From Psylliodes chrysocephalus (lineage: Eukaryota > Arthropoda > Insecta > Coleoptera > Chrysomelidae), in the NCBI GenBank assembly GCA_927349885.1, contig OV651822.1, positions 58,319,301-58,383,300 on the forward strand: DNA of 64,000 nt, given 5' to 3'. This document shows positions 22,140 through 34,783 of the stretch, in pieces. The translations under genes were made by a program, and so were the position numbers. The notes beneath the pieces are model-generated. The model saw only the letters and a program-made list of their open reading frames with translations. It was not told the origin of the DNA and made no database searches. Within the stretch, counting starts at the first letter, position 1. Every line of letters begins with the position of its first letter.

Positions 22140-22560
22140 AAAAATAAATCAGCTATAAGAAAATAAGTCACGTGTATGCCCACTCAGGCACCACTTTAAA
22201 ACGTCGGAGAGAAAAAATGGCCCAGCCGAATTGGTGAAGAAGGTGAATTTTGTGGAACATAACAAATAGGTCCTTAAAAATATGCCAAAAATCAATCATA
22301 AGAAAATAAGTCACGAGCGCCCACTCACGCCCTACTTTAAAACGTTGGAGAGAAAAAATGCCCCAGCGAAATTGGTAGAGAGTTTAATATTTTCCTGTAG
22401 ATGAAAATGTTAAGAAAATAACTAAAGTTTTTGGGAGGCACGTACCACTTTTAATGCCCATAGCTAGATAAGCGCCCCGGTCTGAATATCGAGCTTTCGT
22501 GAAAACGTGGTATCACAGTACATTTTAATCATAAATGCGGCCATAAGAAAATAAGTCACA
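22140..22560 (+). repeat. Tandem repeat array flanking the 19950-22093 transposon
   Basis: Units start AAAATAAGTCAC at about 22160, 22301 and 22550, giving unequal spacings near 141 and 249. Each of the first two contains CCACTTTAAAACGT or a close variant and GGAGAGAAAAAATG. Part of a third unit lies left of the transposon. Noncoding. Confidence 0.65.
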
Positions 22561-22902
22561 AATTTGCACGTTGGCTCTAGGACTATTAGAAGAAAACTGG
22601 GATTGAAAAATCATTTTTGATGAAATTTTCCGCCTAAATTCACCCTATAGAATAACTACACATTGTTACAACGGTGCCAAATATTTTTAAATAATTTGTG
22701 TTTTCTTCTCGTAATGCGTAAATTACTTCAGTGGTTTATATTTTTGTTCTGTTAAGTCTTATTTGACGTTTGTGGACGTTTTTAAATTAGCTGAATCTAC
22801 TTTCACAAATCCAGGATTCATGTTAAATAATTACAAAAGATTCAGAAATACAAATATAATACAGAATTGTATGAATTAATTTTAGTTACAAATTGACATA
22901 TA
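22561..22902. other. No gene seen
   Basis: AT-rich, no recognised element ends or frames. Confidence 0.4.
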
Positions 22903-23124
22903 CAGATTGTCCCAATGAAAAGTAGCCCATTTCCAGAGCTTATAACTTTTAAACACCCGTAGAAACGTGCGGTTTTTACTGATATGTGTTCTTTTGCTAT
23001 AAGTTTTGCTTCAGTGATACAGAAATTATGTATTGCCTATACAGGGTGTTATTTAAAAATCTCTTTTAAATGCACCGAAACCAAATGTTATCAAATGGAA
23101 ACGGGCTACTTTTCATATATGAAG
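22903..23124. mobile_element. Degraded mariner-type MITE
   Basis: TACAGATTGTCCCAATGAAA on the left and GGGCTACTTTTCATAT on the right share an inverted block, GAAAAGTAGCCCATTTCCA with one change. The right terminus has decayed. A second TATACAGGGTG sequence at 23038 suggests another MITE end inside it. Confidence 0.45.
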
Positions 23125-25629
23125 TTTCTGACATTCGGTTTATTAGGGAATACAACATGATACACAGACAAAGGGTGTGCTGACTTTCGATTCAAATTTC
23201 GTCCAAACCTCGCAATGACGTAATGCGGGACGAACTTTTAAGTTATTTTGATACTTTTCGGTTAAATAGTGTAAAATAATTTAATAATTTATTTGTTTTT
23301 GTGTTAGTAGTGACTATATTTTCCTGTATTCAACAGAGAAGAACTGAATTAATGTTTAAAATGCTAATTAAAGCTAATAATTCTGTCCCACTTGACGTCA
23401 CCGTCAGTCAGCTGCATGCGCAGGAACATACCATTAGTCTGTGTATCGAGGGAATATAATGATGTTGCAATTACATAGAATGCGCGGGGTACCGCCTAAA
23501 TGCAATCAAGCGGTTTAAATTAGTAAACAATTTTACTGCCTGTAAAAGTAAAAAAAAAATTATTATAGGTATTATTTATTTAAAATACACATCGACAACT
23601 ACAAAAATTTAAAAAATGCATCCTCCAGAATTGTTAAAAAAAGAACAGACACCCAATTATTTTTCTATTTCACTCTTCCTACAATACACACGGAGATGGG
23701 ACTAATAGGAAAATAAAATTAGACATTTGGCCACAAAATTTAATTTTTCTAAATTTATTGGTACACGTCACGGAACACAGGGAACATAAAATTTTCAACT
23801 TTAACAATTATTTCTTCGGCCTCCAGTGTTATCTGAACCGCAAAATTTTGCTAAAGTACTTTAAAAGTGGTTAAGTTTAAAATGGAGTAATAAAAAATTT
23901 GACTGTTATTTATTCTAGGTGTCTTAAAGAGTAAAAATATACTTTTGTGAAAATATAAAAGTTTTGTGTATATTCAAATTTTACTTACATAGTTTTTTAC
24001 TCGATTTAGAATTCAGTCAGATCAATGAGAAAAATCAATAAAAGTTTTGAAATAGTAATAAGTAACAACACATTTAAAATGTTTGCAGAAAAGTCTTCCA
24101 GCTCGAATATTTTAAAATGCACCGCTAGCAATTTGCGTTTACGTAGGTCCTTGTAAAATGATTGAAGAGAGACCAGTGTCTTTACTAACTAATTTTGAAT
24201 AATAATATAATAAACCTTAATTTAAAATTAGTACAAAAAAAGTAATCAAAATTTTATATAAAAAATCATACATGTAATGAAAAATAAAAAAAATTGCAAA
24301 CTGATTTACCTAACGTGTGCGACCCAGTGCCAACTAATTTACCTGATCGACGATAAGACAAAATAAGAATATTATTATAATAACAAATGTTTCTTTATTA
24401 AACAGGGGTTTATAATATTGACAGTTACGCGGGAAAAGTTAAAGATTGACAGACATAAATTAACAGGAATAATAATCCAACTCGTTCGTAAACTGTCGGC
24501 ACTAAGTTCAGTGATCCACGTGATCTATCGGGTAAATCCAGTAATCTGGATTTGTTATCTGTAGTAGGATTCCGAAAACGCCTATTGACTTACTACTGGG
24601 CCGACCCTATCAAAGCTATCAGAAAGACGGCAACTCAGTGTGTCGGTCTTCCATTATAAATACATTGCCTATGTCTCGCCCTTCATTCTCAGTGTGTCTC
24701 GAACTAGAGAAGATAGAAAAAAACTAAAACTGAAAGTACACAAGTGAGACATACTCTAAATAAATATTCCAAATTTCTTAAAATTCTATAAACATATTTA
24801 AATTTCTAAAAAATTAACGCTGTAGGGACTAAAATTTATTTAAAGAGTGGAATTAGGAATCTAGATTAATAAATAAGAAATAAAATAAAAAGTAGTTTGA
24901 TGAGCGATTAGAGGGCTATACTGCTGCTAAATTAGCCAAGTGAAAGCCTACAAAGGAGACCAAGAAAGGACATCATATACCCCACAATAATTTAAAATGA
25001 ATAATAATTTATTAATGTATGCACTATTTTAGGTGTATTATTTAATAAACCAACCATATTTATTACTTGCAAGTGAGTGCATCATTATTAAAAATGTTTA
25101 CAGGTTTTGTCATATAATGACTAATGATTTTTTAAACACATTTCTTGAAGCAATACCTTTTGTTTATCTTTATTGGTAGAACTATTATTTTTTAATTTAA
25201 CCATCTGTTCATTGCCTTGTAGCATTCAAGAAAAACCAGGTCAAATGAAATAACATTTAATTTGCTATGGGAAATAACGCCAAGACACAATGGACAATTA
25301 CCTAAAGTTCGTTTGGATTGAAGCGGTACTTGAAACTCGAAGACATAATTACTTGAAATATTTCAAAATAATTAAATATTTATGTAGAGTCTAAATATCT
25401 TAGGTAATGTTGCAATTTCAATTATGCAACTCAAATTACTAAAAAAAAAAAAATCTGATGTGCCCAACACATGACTTTCCTATCTAGTTATTATAGGCAT
25501 TTTTCGGTTATTTTGTACAACCTATTGCAGCATCTCTATAAATGTTTAGAGGATAAACTAAATATATACATTTTCCACATACATCTACCCCGAAACATTT
25601 TTCTATAGATATTAATTTAAATTTAGCAC
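23125..25629. other. 2.5 kb without a gene; includes a possible solo LTR or promoter
   Basis: Mostly AT-rich. At 24500-24720 composition rises in G/C. TATAAATA (24655) is followed 36 bases later by TCAGT (A at 24691), which resembles a TATA box plus arthropod initiator and could be the U3-R part of an LTR. No second LTR, primer site or coding frame was found beside it, so I leave it as a candidate. Confidence 0.25.
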
Positions 25630-26425
25630 TTTTCCATTACGGTCCATTTTAGAAAAATCATATATAAACAAAAATTATAGAAATCGATATCGCAAACAAC
25701 TTTTAGTTCAACAATTTTCATAAAAATCAGAATTTTGCACATTTTGTCAAATTTCTCGAATACGGACCATTTCAGGAAATTTTGACATAGAACAAAAATT
25801 ATAGATAATAATATTAGAAGTAACTTTTATTTGAACAATTTTCTTCTCCAAACATAAATAACAGATATATTCCATAAAATATAAAAACGGCCTCCCATAA
25901 AGTACCCCCTCAGATGTTCCGACTTTGTCCAAAATCTAATCATTTCACGTCAGGCCGAAATAAACCTTAAGTTTAAAATTTAATGTTTTTTCCTTTATCC
26001 GTTTTTGAGTTTTCTTCAAATTTCGAAATTTACACATTTTCTCAAATATCTCGAATACGGTCCATTTTAGAGAAATTATGTATAGGACAAAAATTATAGA
26101 AAATTATATTACAAACAACTTTTATTTGAACAATTTTTATAAAAAATTATTTTTTTTACATTTTGTCAAATTTCTCGAATACGGACCATTTTAGGAAAAT
26201 TTTGCATAAAACAAAAATTATAGATAATTATATTAGAAGTAACTTTTATTTGAAGAATTTTCTTCTCCAAACGTAAATAACAGATATATTGCATAAAATA
26301 TAAAAATGTCCACCTATAAAGTACCCCCCCAGATGTTCCGACTCTGCCCAAAATCTAATCAGCTCATTGGACGCTGAAACAAAGCTTAAGTTTAAAATTT
26401 GGTGTTTTTCGGTATATCGGTTCAT
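25630..26425. repeat. Tandem duplication, period about 419 bp
   Basis: Two diverged copies in the same direction: 25630-26048 and 26049-26425. Both contain TTTCTCGAATACGGACCATTT, AACAGATATATT, AGTACCCCC and AGATGTTCCGACT at equal offsets. The paired 61-codon minus frames (25747-25932 and 26166-26351) are by-products. The right copy leads directly into the CA microsatellite. Confidence 0.75.
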
Positions 26426-26461
26426 GAGTTATGCGTTATACAGATACACAGATACACAGAT

Positions 26462-27414
<953 letters not shown>

Positions 27415-28080
27415 AATTAATATATTTTTATGTTTTTAAGTGTATTATCCAAAATTAGTAATATGAGTATTTTCTTATAAGGAAATCATATGAAATAACA
27501 AATAATGATTAAATCGGTTTCATAATAAAAAAAAAAAAAACAAAAATGATTTTATACTGGGTTGTTGATAAATATGGAACAAAAAAAAATAACCCATACG
27601 GTTTAGTACACAATAGATTCGAAATTTAGAAAGGTTATTTTTTCTCAGGTTAAATTTGCAATACTATTTTTTTTTGTAAATTCAATATGGGTCCATGTGA
27701 TTTAATAAATATCAGCTTCTTAAATTCGATCATCAGAAATAGTGTTTCAAGATTATCTAGACATTTTATAATGTTCCATGTTCCTCCCTTCCCGTTGTTA
27801 CTCGTGTCTCAGGATGCACATCACGCCATGTGACAGTTTATTTTCATCAGATTCAAAAAAATTTGTCGCACTATTCTTTCTACTAAATAACTAATCACAT
27901 CAGACAATATTCACTTCTTGATGGCCGTTCTTGTTAAAAGATTTCCCAATTCTAGTCCCAATTCTAAAACCGCCATTTCAATGTTGACACCACGGTGTCA
28001 GAATCGGAAGTCCCGTGTCTCGTATAGTTTACTTTTTACAAATTTAGTTTTTTTTAGCTGTTTTTTCTTTTTATTTCAAT
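27415..28080. other. No gene seen
   Basis: AT-rich; a small palindrome, TTGACACCACGGTGTCAG (about 27984-28001), is the only structure noted. Confidence 0.4.
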
Positions 28081-28630
28081 ACTAGCGGACCCGACAGACG
28101 TTGTCCTGTCTTAACTATGAATATTGATTTCGAATTGGTATAATTAACTAAAAAAATATTTCAGAAACAAAGTATTTATTATTCTAAAGCTTTATGATAT
28201 ACAGCATTCTTTGTTTTTTTTCTAGACAATAACAAACACAACAAAAAAAGAATTAGCGAAATCGGTCCAGCCGTTCACGCGTGATGCCGTGACCAAGGGA
28301 AATAGGGATTCATTTTTATATATATATAGAAATTTTCTAATTTTCCGCGCCATTTTCTTAATTTTTTCTTTCATAAGAACCTTCTCTTGACAATAACAAA
28401 CAAAACAAAAAAAAGAATTAGCGAAATCGGTCCAGCCGTTCACGCGTGATGCCGTGATCAAGGGAAACGGATTCATTTTTATATTCCGCGCAATTTTCTT
28501 AATTTTTTCTTTCATAAGAACCTTCTCCTGACAATAACAAACGCAACAAAAAAAGAATTAGCGAAATCGGTCCAGGCGTTGTTGAGTTATGCGCTTACCA
28601 ACACATTTTGCGATTCATTTTTATATTATA
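28081..28630. repeat. Common insect dispersed repeat with three internal tandem units
   Basis: It starts ACTAGCGGACCCGACAGACG, which I recognise as the start of a widespread insect repeat of uncertain class. Inside, a unit containing GACAATAACAAAC and GCGAAATCGGTCCAG occurs at about 28226, 28390 and 28530 (spacings about 163 and 141), then the element closes with GATTCATTTTTATATTATAG. The 97-codon minus frame here comes from the repeat. Confidence 0.6.
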
Positions 28631-29029
28631 GATTTACCTATTCACAACCCTATTTATAATCAAGATTATAATGAATGATCTATAAAATCAATAAGACAAG
28701 AAATTTTAGATTATTTATTTTGAAACAAACTTAACTTTATAGAGTTCTATATTCAAACACCTTTGACACACAAAAATAATATGAAACAACTTCTCCAAAA
28801 GAACTCTACGTTCTGTCAAATTTATTCAAATTAACCCAGTCTAAACTGGATAAAAATTTGACTTAACTGTCTGAACAATAGTAGCTAAATGTCCAAATTG
28901 AACGCCTGACTGTTCTTGAAAAATCTAAGACCAAATTGATCATACTCGTTTTGGTCGGATCGTGTTTCCTGAACGTGCTCCAGGCGTAAAGGTAAGTTGG
29001 AGTAGAGTTTGTATTAGTATTCTGTAGAT
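28631..29029. other. No gene seen
   Basis: A minus frame covers 28863-29147 but partly reads the neighbouring MITE; nothing supports it as a gene. Confidence 0.35.
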
Positions 29030-29295
29030 CAGTGATACTCAAAGTGTGGTCCGCGGAGCCCTGGGGCTCCGCAAGGCGCAAAGCCTTTGTGGGGGCTCCG
29101 CGAAGAAAATAATAGTCATAATCAAAAAAATACAGAACTATCGCCACAAAAGGGAGGGACCTGGCTGGAGGACTTTTTTTTAGAAGTTACTAAGAGGAAG
29201 GACGATATATTTTGCTTGAAGGATGTGTTTAGGGCTCCGTCAAATATTTCGCTTTTCAAAAAGGTTCCGTCACCAAAAAAGTTTGAGAAACACTG
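29030..29295. mobile_element. 266-bp hAT-type MITE with 8-bp target duplication
   Basis: The left end CAGTGATACTCAAAGTGTGG pairs with the right end GTTTGAGAAACACTG. Flanks are CTGTAGAT (29022-29029) and CTCTAGAT (29296-29303), 7 of 8 the same, as expected for hAT insertion. The interior holds a repeated GGCTCCG phrase and no transposase. Confidence 0.8.
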
Positions 29296-30479
29296 CTCTA
29301 GATTAATACCTAACATCCTAACTATGTGGTACATAACATAGCATAAACAATATAGGTACCTATTTGCTTTGCTTGCAAAATGTTAGAATAGAATGTAGAA
29401 TCTAATATAAAATTATCACAAGATGCGGTAACGGTAATAATTGCCCTATTGGTGAATAGTTCCTACTAGTATTGGTTATCAATTTAATAAATAAAAAATA
29501 AATATCGTGCGTTCGCGACTCGCTACTAGTACCATTTACGAACTAGCAGGAATAATTTATTTTTGACAGTTTACTGTGTTAATTTGCATAAGGCAGATGT
29601 TTTGCGTTTTAATAATTATTAGAGTCAAATAAAATGTATTAAAAATAAAAAATGTTTTTGTATTTTTTCCCTTGGCTGTGACTGAAATTTGATTTAAAAT
29701 ATATCATGAAACACCCTAGTTACTCTACAGTTTATTTAGTAATAATATTATAAAATAGATGTCTAACAAAGGGTCTCAAAATTTTCTGGCGCCTAGGGCC
29801 TCATGTTAGGTAAATCTGGTCCTGACGTCAAAGTCAAAAAAATTTTAACAAATGTTAAATTTTGAATTTGAAAAATAACAAATTATACAACATTTTGATT
29901 ATTCGATTGGTTAGTATATTAAACTTTGTTTATTTTAATTTTTTACTATATTTAAGTCAGAATAATAGCCTTTTTACTTTCTTCGCTCATAATAGACAAA
30001 ATATAAATAATGATAATGAATGAAAAACCAAATTACGATCGAGAATGGTATATAATCCTTGGATCGAGACTACGATCAATGTTATCGAAACAAATATAAA
30101 TAATCACGAAATTTTCAGAGTTGGTCGTGGTTTATTTAAGCATATTTGCACATGTCTTGACAATTCGTTCATATTCAGACCCCGCCAGGAACTGATTTGA
30201 TAGTACAGAAACTGTTTTGTGATTAGGTTTGAGTGTTGGAACACTATGTTTTTGTACAGTTTTGAACCGATTCGCTATTGTGTTGGAACAAACCTTAAGA
30301 GTATTGTCCTTGCAAGATTTTTTATTCAGTAGTCTAGAGCCTATTCGTCATAAATTAGACTATTTTCAGTTTTTGTTCTGGAAACTCCGCGGTACAGAAG
30401 GTTGAATTGTTGAAAGGTGGTTTAATTGTTCCCAAAATGTTTGTATTGCTCTACCAAGCATTTTGTATTCAGTAGTTTA
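29296..30479. other. No gene; possible hAT scrap
   Basis: AT-rich. The stretch at 29785-29825 (GGCGCCTAGGGCCTCATG) looks like one end of an old hAT-type element. Nothing else is recognised. Confidence 0.3.
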
Positions 30480-31020
30480 ACCATTCAACCTTCTATTCAC
30501 CCCGAGTTTTCTAGAAAAAAAATGTCAAAATAGTCTAATTTATGGTGAATGGGGTAGAAGTACTGAATACAAAATGCTTGCAAGGGCAATATTCTTAGTT
30601 GAGACCCATACAAACATTTTGAGAGCAATTCAACCACTTTTCGACTTTTGGTTATTTTACACTTATTTCAAGGTTACAATATTTTGCGTATCATCTCAAG
30701 TTTAGAAAAACTGCGTTTATCACCAAATTTCGAACGAAAATATCCGGTCACGTGGTCAAAATCTATACACCGAAAGTAGCAATACAGAACAACAAAAAAT
30801 GCTTGAAAAGGGACTTTTTCATTGTTATAGACGTCTAGAAGCATTATTTTCATTGTCACAAAAAAAAACATCTTTACTTGAATTTGAATTTGACAGGTCA
30901 CACAACAGCTATAGCACCGGGACATAGTACATGTTGTTCAACCCCCCTTCCCTGTACCTAACTACAAATAGCAAGAAAAAAACACGACATGCCTCTTTTT
31001 GCAGTCAGATGAGGGACTAA
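30480..31020 (+). repeat. Old dispersed repeat, copy 2 (copy 1 at 6140-6715)
   Basis: Collinear with 6140-6715. Ends in TGCAGTCAGATGAGGGACTAATAA against TGCAGTGAGATGATGGACTAAATAA in copy 1. The 83-codon minus frame at 30674-30925 is not conserved in copy 1, which argues against coding. Confidence 0.65.
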
Positions 31021-31145
31021 TAAATATGAATTTTTATAACAACAGTATTACTCGAAATAGTAGATATCAGAAAATTTAATGGTTTAAAAAAAACCATTAT
31101 TATTTTACGACATTCTTCAACATCCCTTACATGTTTAGCAAGGAA

Positions 31146-31387
31146 CAGTGGCTTAGCAACAGGGTTTTGGGGGTCAGAACCCCCATGGAGGGCCTTCGCG
31201 TCAAGGTTTCCGTCATCGTATTGGCGTTGATTGATATTAAGTAACCGTTTGTTTTTATTCACCTTTTTTATAGTTTTATAAAACAAAATTTTTATTTACT
31301 TATTGTTGATGGAAAACCCTACCCCCCCCCCCCCTCTCCATAGTTCTCAGAAACCTCTCCCATGAAAGATTTCTGGCTACGCCACTG
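31146..31387. mobile_element. 242-bp hAT-type MITE
   Basis: Ends CAGTGGCTTAGC and GGCTACGCCACTG form an imperfect inverted repeat of the hAT type. The flanks GCAAGGAA and GCACAGAC agree at 5 of 8 positions, a decayed duplication at best. A 13-base C run lies at 31322-31334. Confidence 0.6.
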
Positions 31388-33410
31388 GCACAGACTATTT
31401 TTCTGCCTTTGATTATTGTCTGGGACTAGAATGTAATTTTGAGATTGAACACCAGTTTTAATATATTAATTTCATATTTTCTTTCCAACTAAAAATGAAT
31501 ACATTTGCAAAAATATAAAATTTACTTAAGACTACTTTTTTGTAATGTTAATAAATTTTGATTCCACGTTTGACATTTTCACTGACAACGCATACACTTT
31601 CTCGTAAATACTCTTGCCTACTTAACCATTCTGTGTCTGTTTTAATTTTTTTTTTATTGATTATGCAAACTTTTTTAGTAGAAGTAATGAAAATATAAAA
31701 TAGTAAATTATTAATTTCACTTTTTTTAAATTCATATACTTTTAATAAAACCAAAAACATTTTTTAATTATGAGTTCTATAAAAAAATATACTGTCAATA
31801 TACGTAAATATCGCCCTTTAGTGCGCTGCTGTCACGCACGGGGCGAATACACTTCCTAGTGATTCACCTTGTTTATTTAAAGAAGCAAACTTTTAAAAAT
31901 GTGGATTTTATGCATATCTGACGCAAAGTACACACTTAATTTTTACATAAAATAAACAATAGCATTTATTGGTAATCATTGATTTGTTTGTTTTGCTATT
32001 GTAAAGATAACATAATTTCGTTCAGGTTTATTAAGTTCTTAATTTATAATTGAAAAATAATGTACACGAAAGGAAATTATGCAAAAAATGCCGTGGCATC
32101 GCGGCACGATTGTGCATTTGCAGAATAATTAACGACAATAAAACCTTGAAATAATAGAAATATTTTCACGTCGGAGTTGAGCTAATGCAAATAAAAGTGG
32201 AAATGATTGATTGATTCTTTGATATAATTGCAATTATTGAGAAACATGAAAATGTTGGGCTGCAATCTCAGGTGTGGACTAAATTTTATACTGGAATGCT
32301 TAAAAAATATGTAAGAGATTAAAGTCAATGTGCATGTGAATTAAGTTGCTCTAGATTTATAATAAATGAAAATAGTTAGGCTCTTGATTAACGAATGGTT
32401 AATTATTAGGTTCAAGAGATTAGTTTTTGAATCATTTTGTTTGAAAAATACACAATAAATATATTTAGAAGTATTTATTAAACATATAAATATTTGTTTA
32501 ATTTACGGGAAGTAAGATTTCCGTCAAAATACAGTGTTGTTATAACGCGTTAAGAAAATGTTTTTCTTGCGACATAATAAAATAACATTTTTTTAGGTCT
32601 TTAAATATGCACGGTTTCGCAGAAAAACATTATTCTATCAAAATATAAAAAAAAACAATATTTAGCACGAAATACAGAATATAATTTTTAGTACGAATGA
32701 TTCAATACATTAGTATCATTCAAAAACACAATAAATCATTACAAGCAAGACCTTAAAATACCTAAAGACATTGCTGATATTGTTTACTATTTGTGGTACT
32801 TACATAGCTACATACATACATGAATAAAAATATGAAATAATATAAAAAAACAACTTATTATGAAAATATTCGAATTTATTAAAAAAAAAACAGTATAAAA
32901 TTAGTATAAAAAACCACAAGAATACAAAATTGCAATACACAGTTAATTGAAAATTACAAATATATTAAAAGCTTTACAGGTAAAATTAAATTAGACATAT
33001 TTTGAGCGTGGTGCCCGATAAGAAAACAATTTTTTTTCTTATATTGAATAAACGAGAAGTTAATATTGTTTAAAAAATTTTTATTATCTTACAATACATG
33101 TAGGTTATTCAGGAATTTTTATCATTGAAACTATAGGTTTATGGTAACTGAAATAAGAAACATAAGTTTAAGAATTGATATCCTCTAAATATCTGGAAAA
33201 TACAGCGTCAATGGTGGTCCCATATTTTGTTGTGGATTCTTGTGGATCATTATTCATTTTAAATTCAATTTTTGCGAACTTGTGCCTCAGAGATAGAATC
33301 AGTTATGCGCAATTAGCAGCTAGTTTACACGCATACGTCAAGTCGCACGCACACAAACACCGTGCCGAAGTCTGCCGAACTGAAACGACGTTAGACGATG
33401 CACGGCTTTC
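31388..33410. other. 2 kb AT-rich sequence without a supported gene
   Basis: At 31808-31843 the complement reads ATTCGCCCCGTGCGTGAC, an end related to that of the element at 7077-7991; no partner end is seen. A G/C-richer block at 33300-33470 covers part of a 91-codon plus frame (33175-33450) with no recognisable domain. Confidence 0.35.
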
Positions 33411-33805
33411 AACGCCGCACCGCTGTGCCAGTCGGAGTGGGGGCTGTTAGGTTTATTTTCGTTACGGAATTTTTGGATTTTTCGGTTTTTCGACTTTTCG
33501 ATTTTTCGGTTTTTCGATTTTTCAATTTTTCAATTTTTCAATTTTTCAATTTTTCGATTTTTCGATTTTTCGATTTTTCGATTTTTCGATTTTTCGATTT
33601 TTCGATTTTTCGATATTTCGATATTTCGATTTTTCGATTTTTCGATTTTTCGATTTTTCGATTTTTCGATTTTTCTATTTTTCGATTTTTTGGATTTTTC
33701 GATTTTCTTTTATTGAATAAATGAGAAGTTAATATTGTTTAACGCCGCACCGCTGTGCCGGTCGGAGTGTCGGGGGTGTTAGGTTCTTTTTCGTTACGCG
33801 TTACG
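33411..33805. repeat. CGATTTTT minisatellite between duplicated flanks
   Basis: About thirty variants of CGATTTTT (8-bp period; CAATTTTT, CGATATTT) fill 33470-33705. A GC-rich sequence, AACGCCGCACCGCTGTGCC, occurs on the left (33411) and again on the right (33741), each followed by GTTAGGTT and a TTTTCGTTACG phrase. TTGAATAAACGAGAAGTTAA (about 33044) recurs with one change at about 33713. The Phe/Ile-rich frame across it is a repeat artefact. Confidence 0.8.
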
Positions 33806-33989
33806 GAATTTCTTGATTCGGTCGCCGCGATCAAAGCCCGCGATAAAAGCTATGCAATAGCTTAAAAAGATAATTATTATTATCAGGTACAAGGGCAATT
33901 GGCTATAACGAAAGCCAAATATTGTTATTTTATAGTTTGGACCCCACTAGGAATGTTCCTTGAGAGAGATAACAATTTTTGGTTATGTG

Positions 33990-34740
<751 letters not shown>

Positions 34741-34748
34741 GCTTTATT
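34741..34748 (-). terminator. Polyadenylation-type signal at the LINE 3' end
   Basis: On the minus strand the 43-nt 3' untranslated region ends ACAATAAAGC directly before the TTA tail. AATAAA matches the consensus signal. In LINEs with microsatellite tails the 3' end is set by the element, so its role is inferred. Confidence 0.4.
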
Positions 34749-34783
34749 GTCTAACAGGTAGTCCCATTTACAAGACAATGTAA

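Noticed and set aside
24500..24720. Host promoter with TATA box and initiator
   Set aside because: The motifs are present, but no gene follows; a solo LTR explains them as well. Kept only as a note.
28863..29147. 94-codon minus frame
   Set aside because: Its first third is read from the hAT MITE at 29030-29295, so it is not one gene.
33398..33724. 108-codon Phe/Ile-rich frame
   Set aside because: Follows the 8-bp CGATTTTT repeat; no conserved residues.
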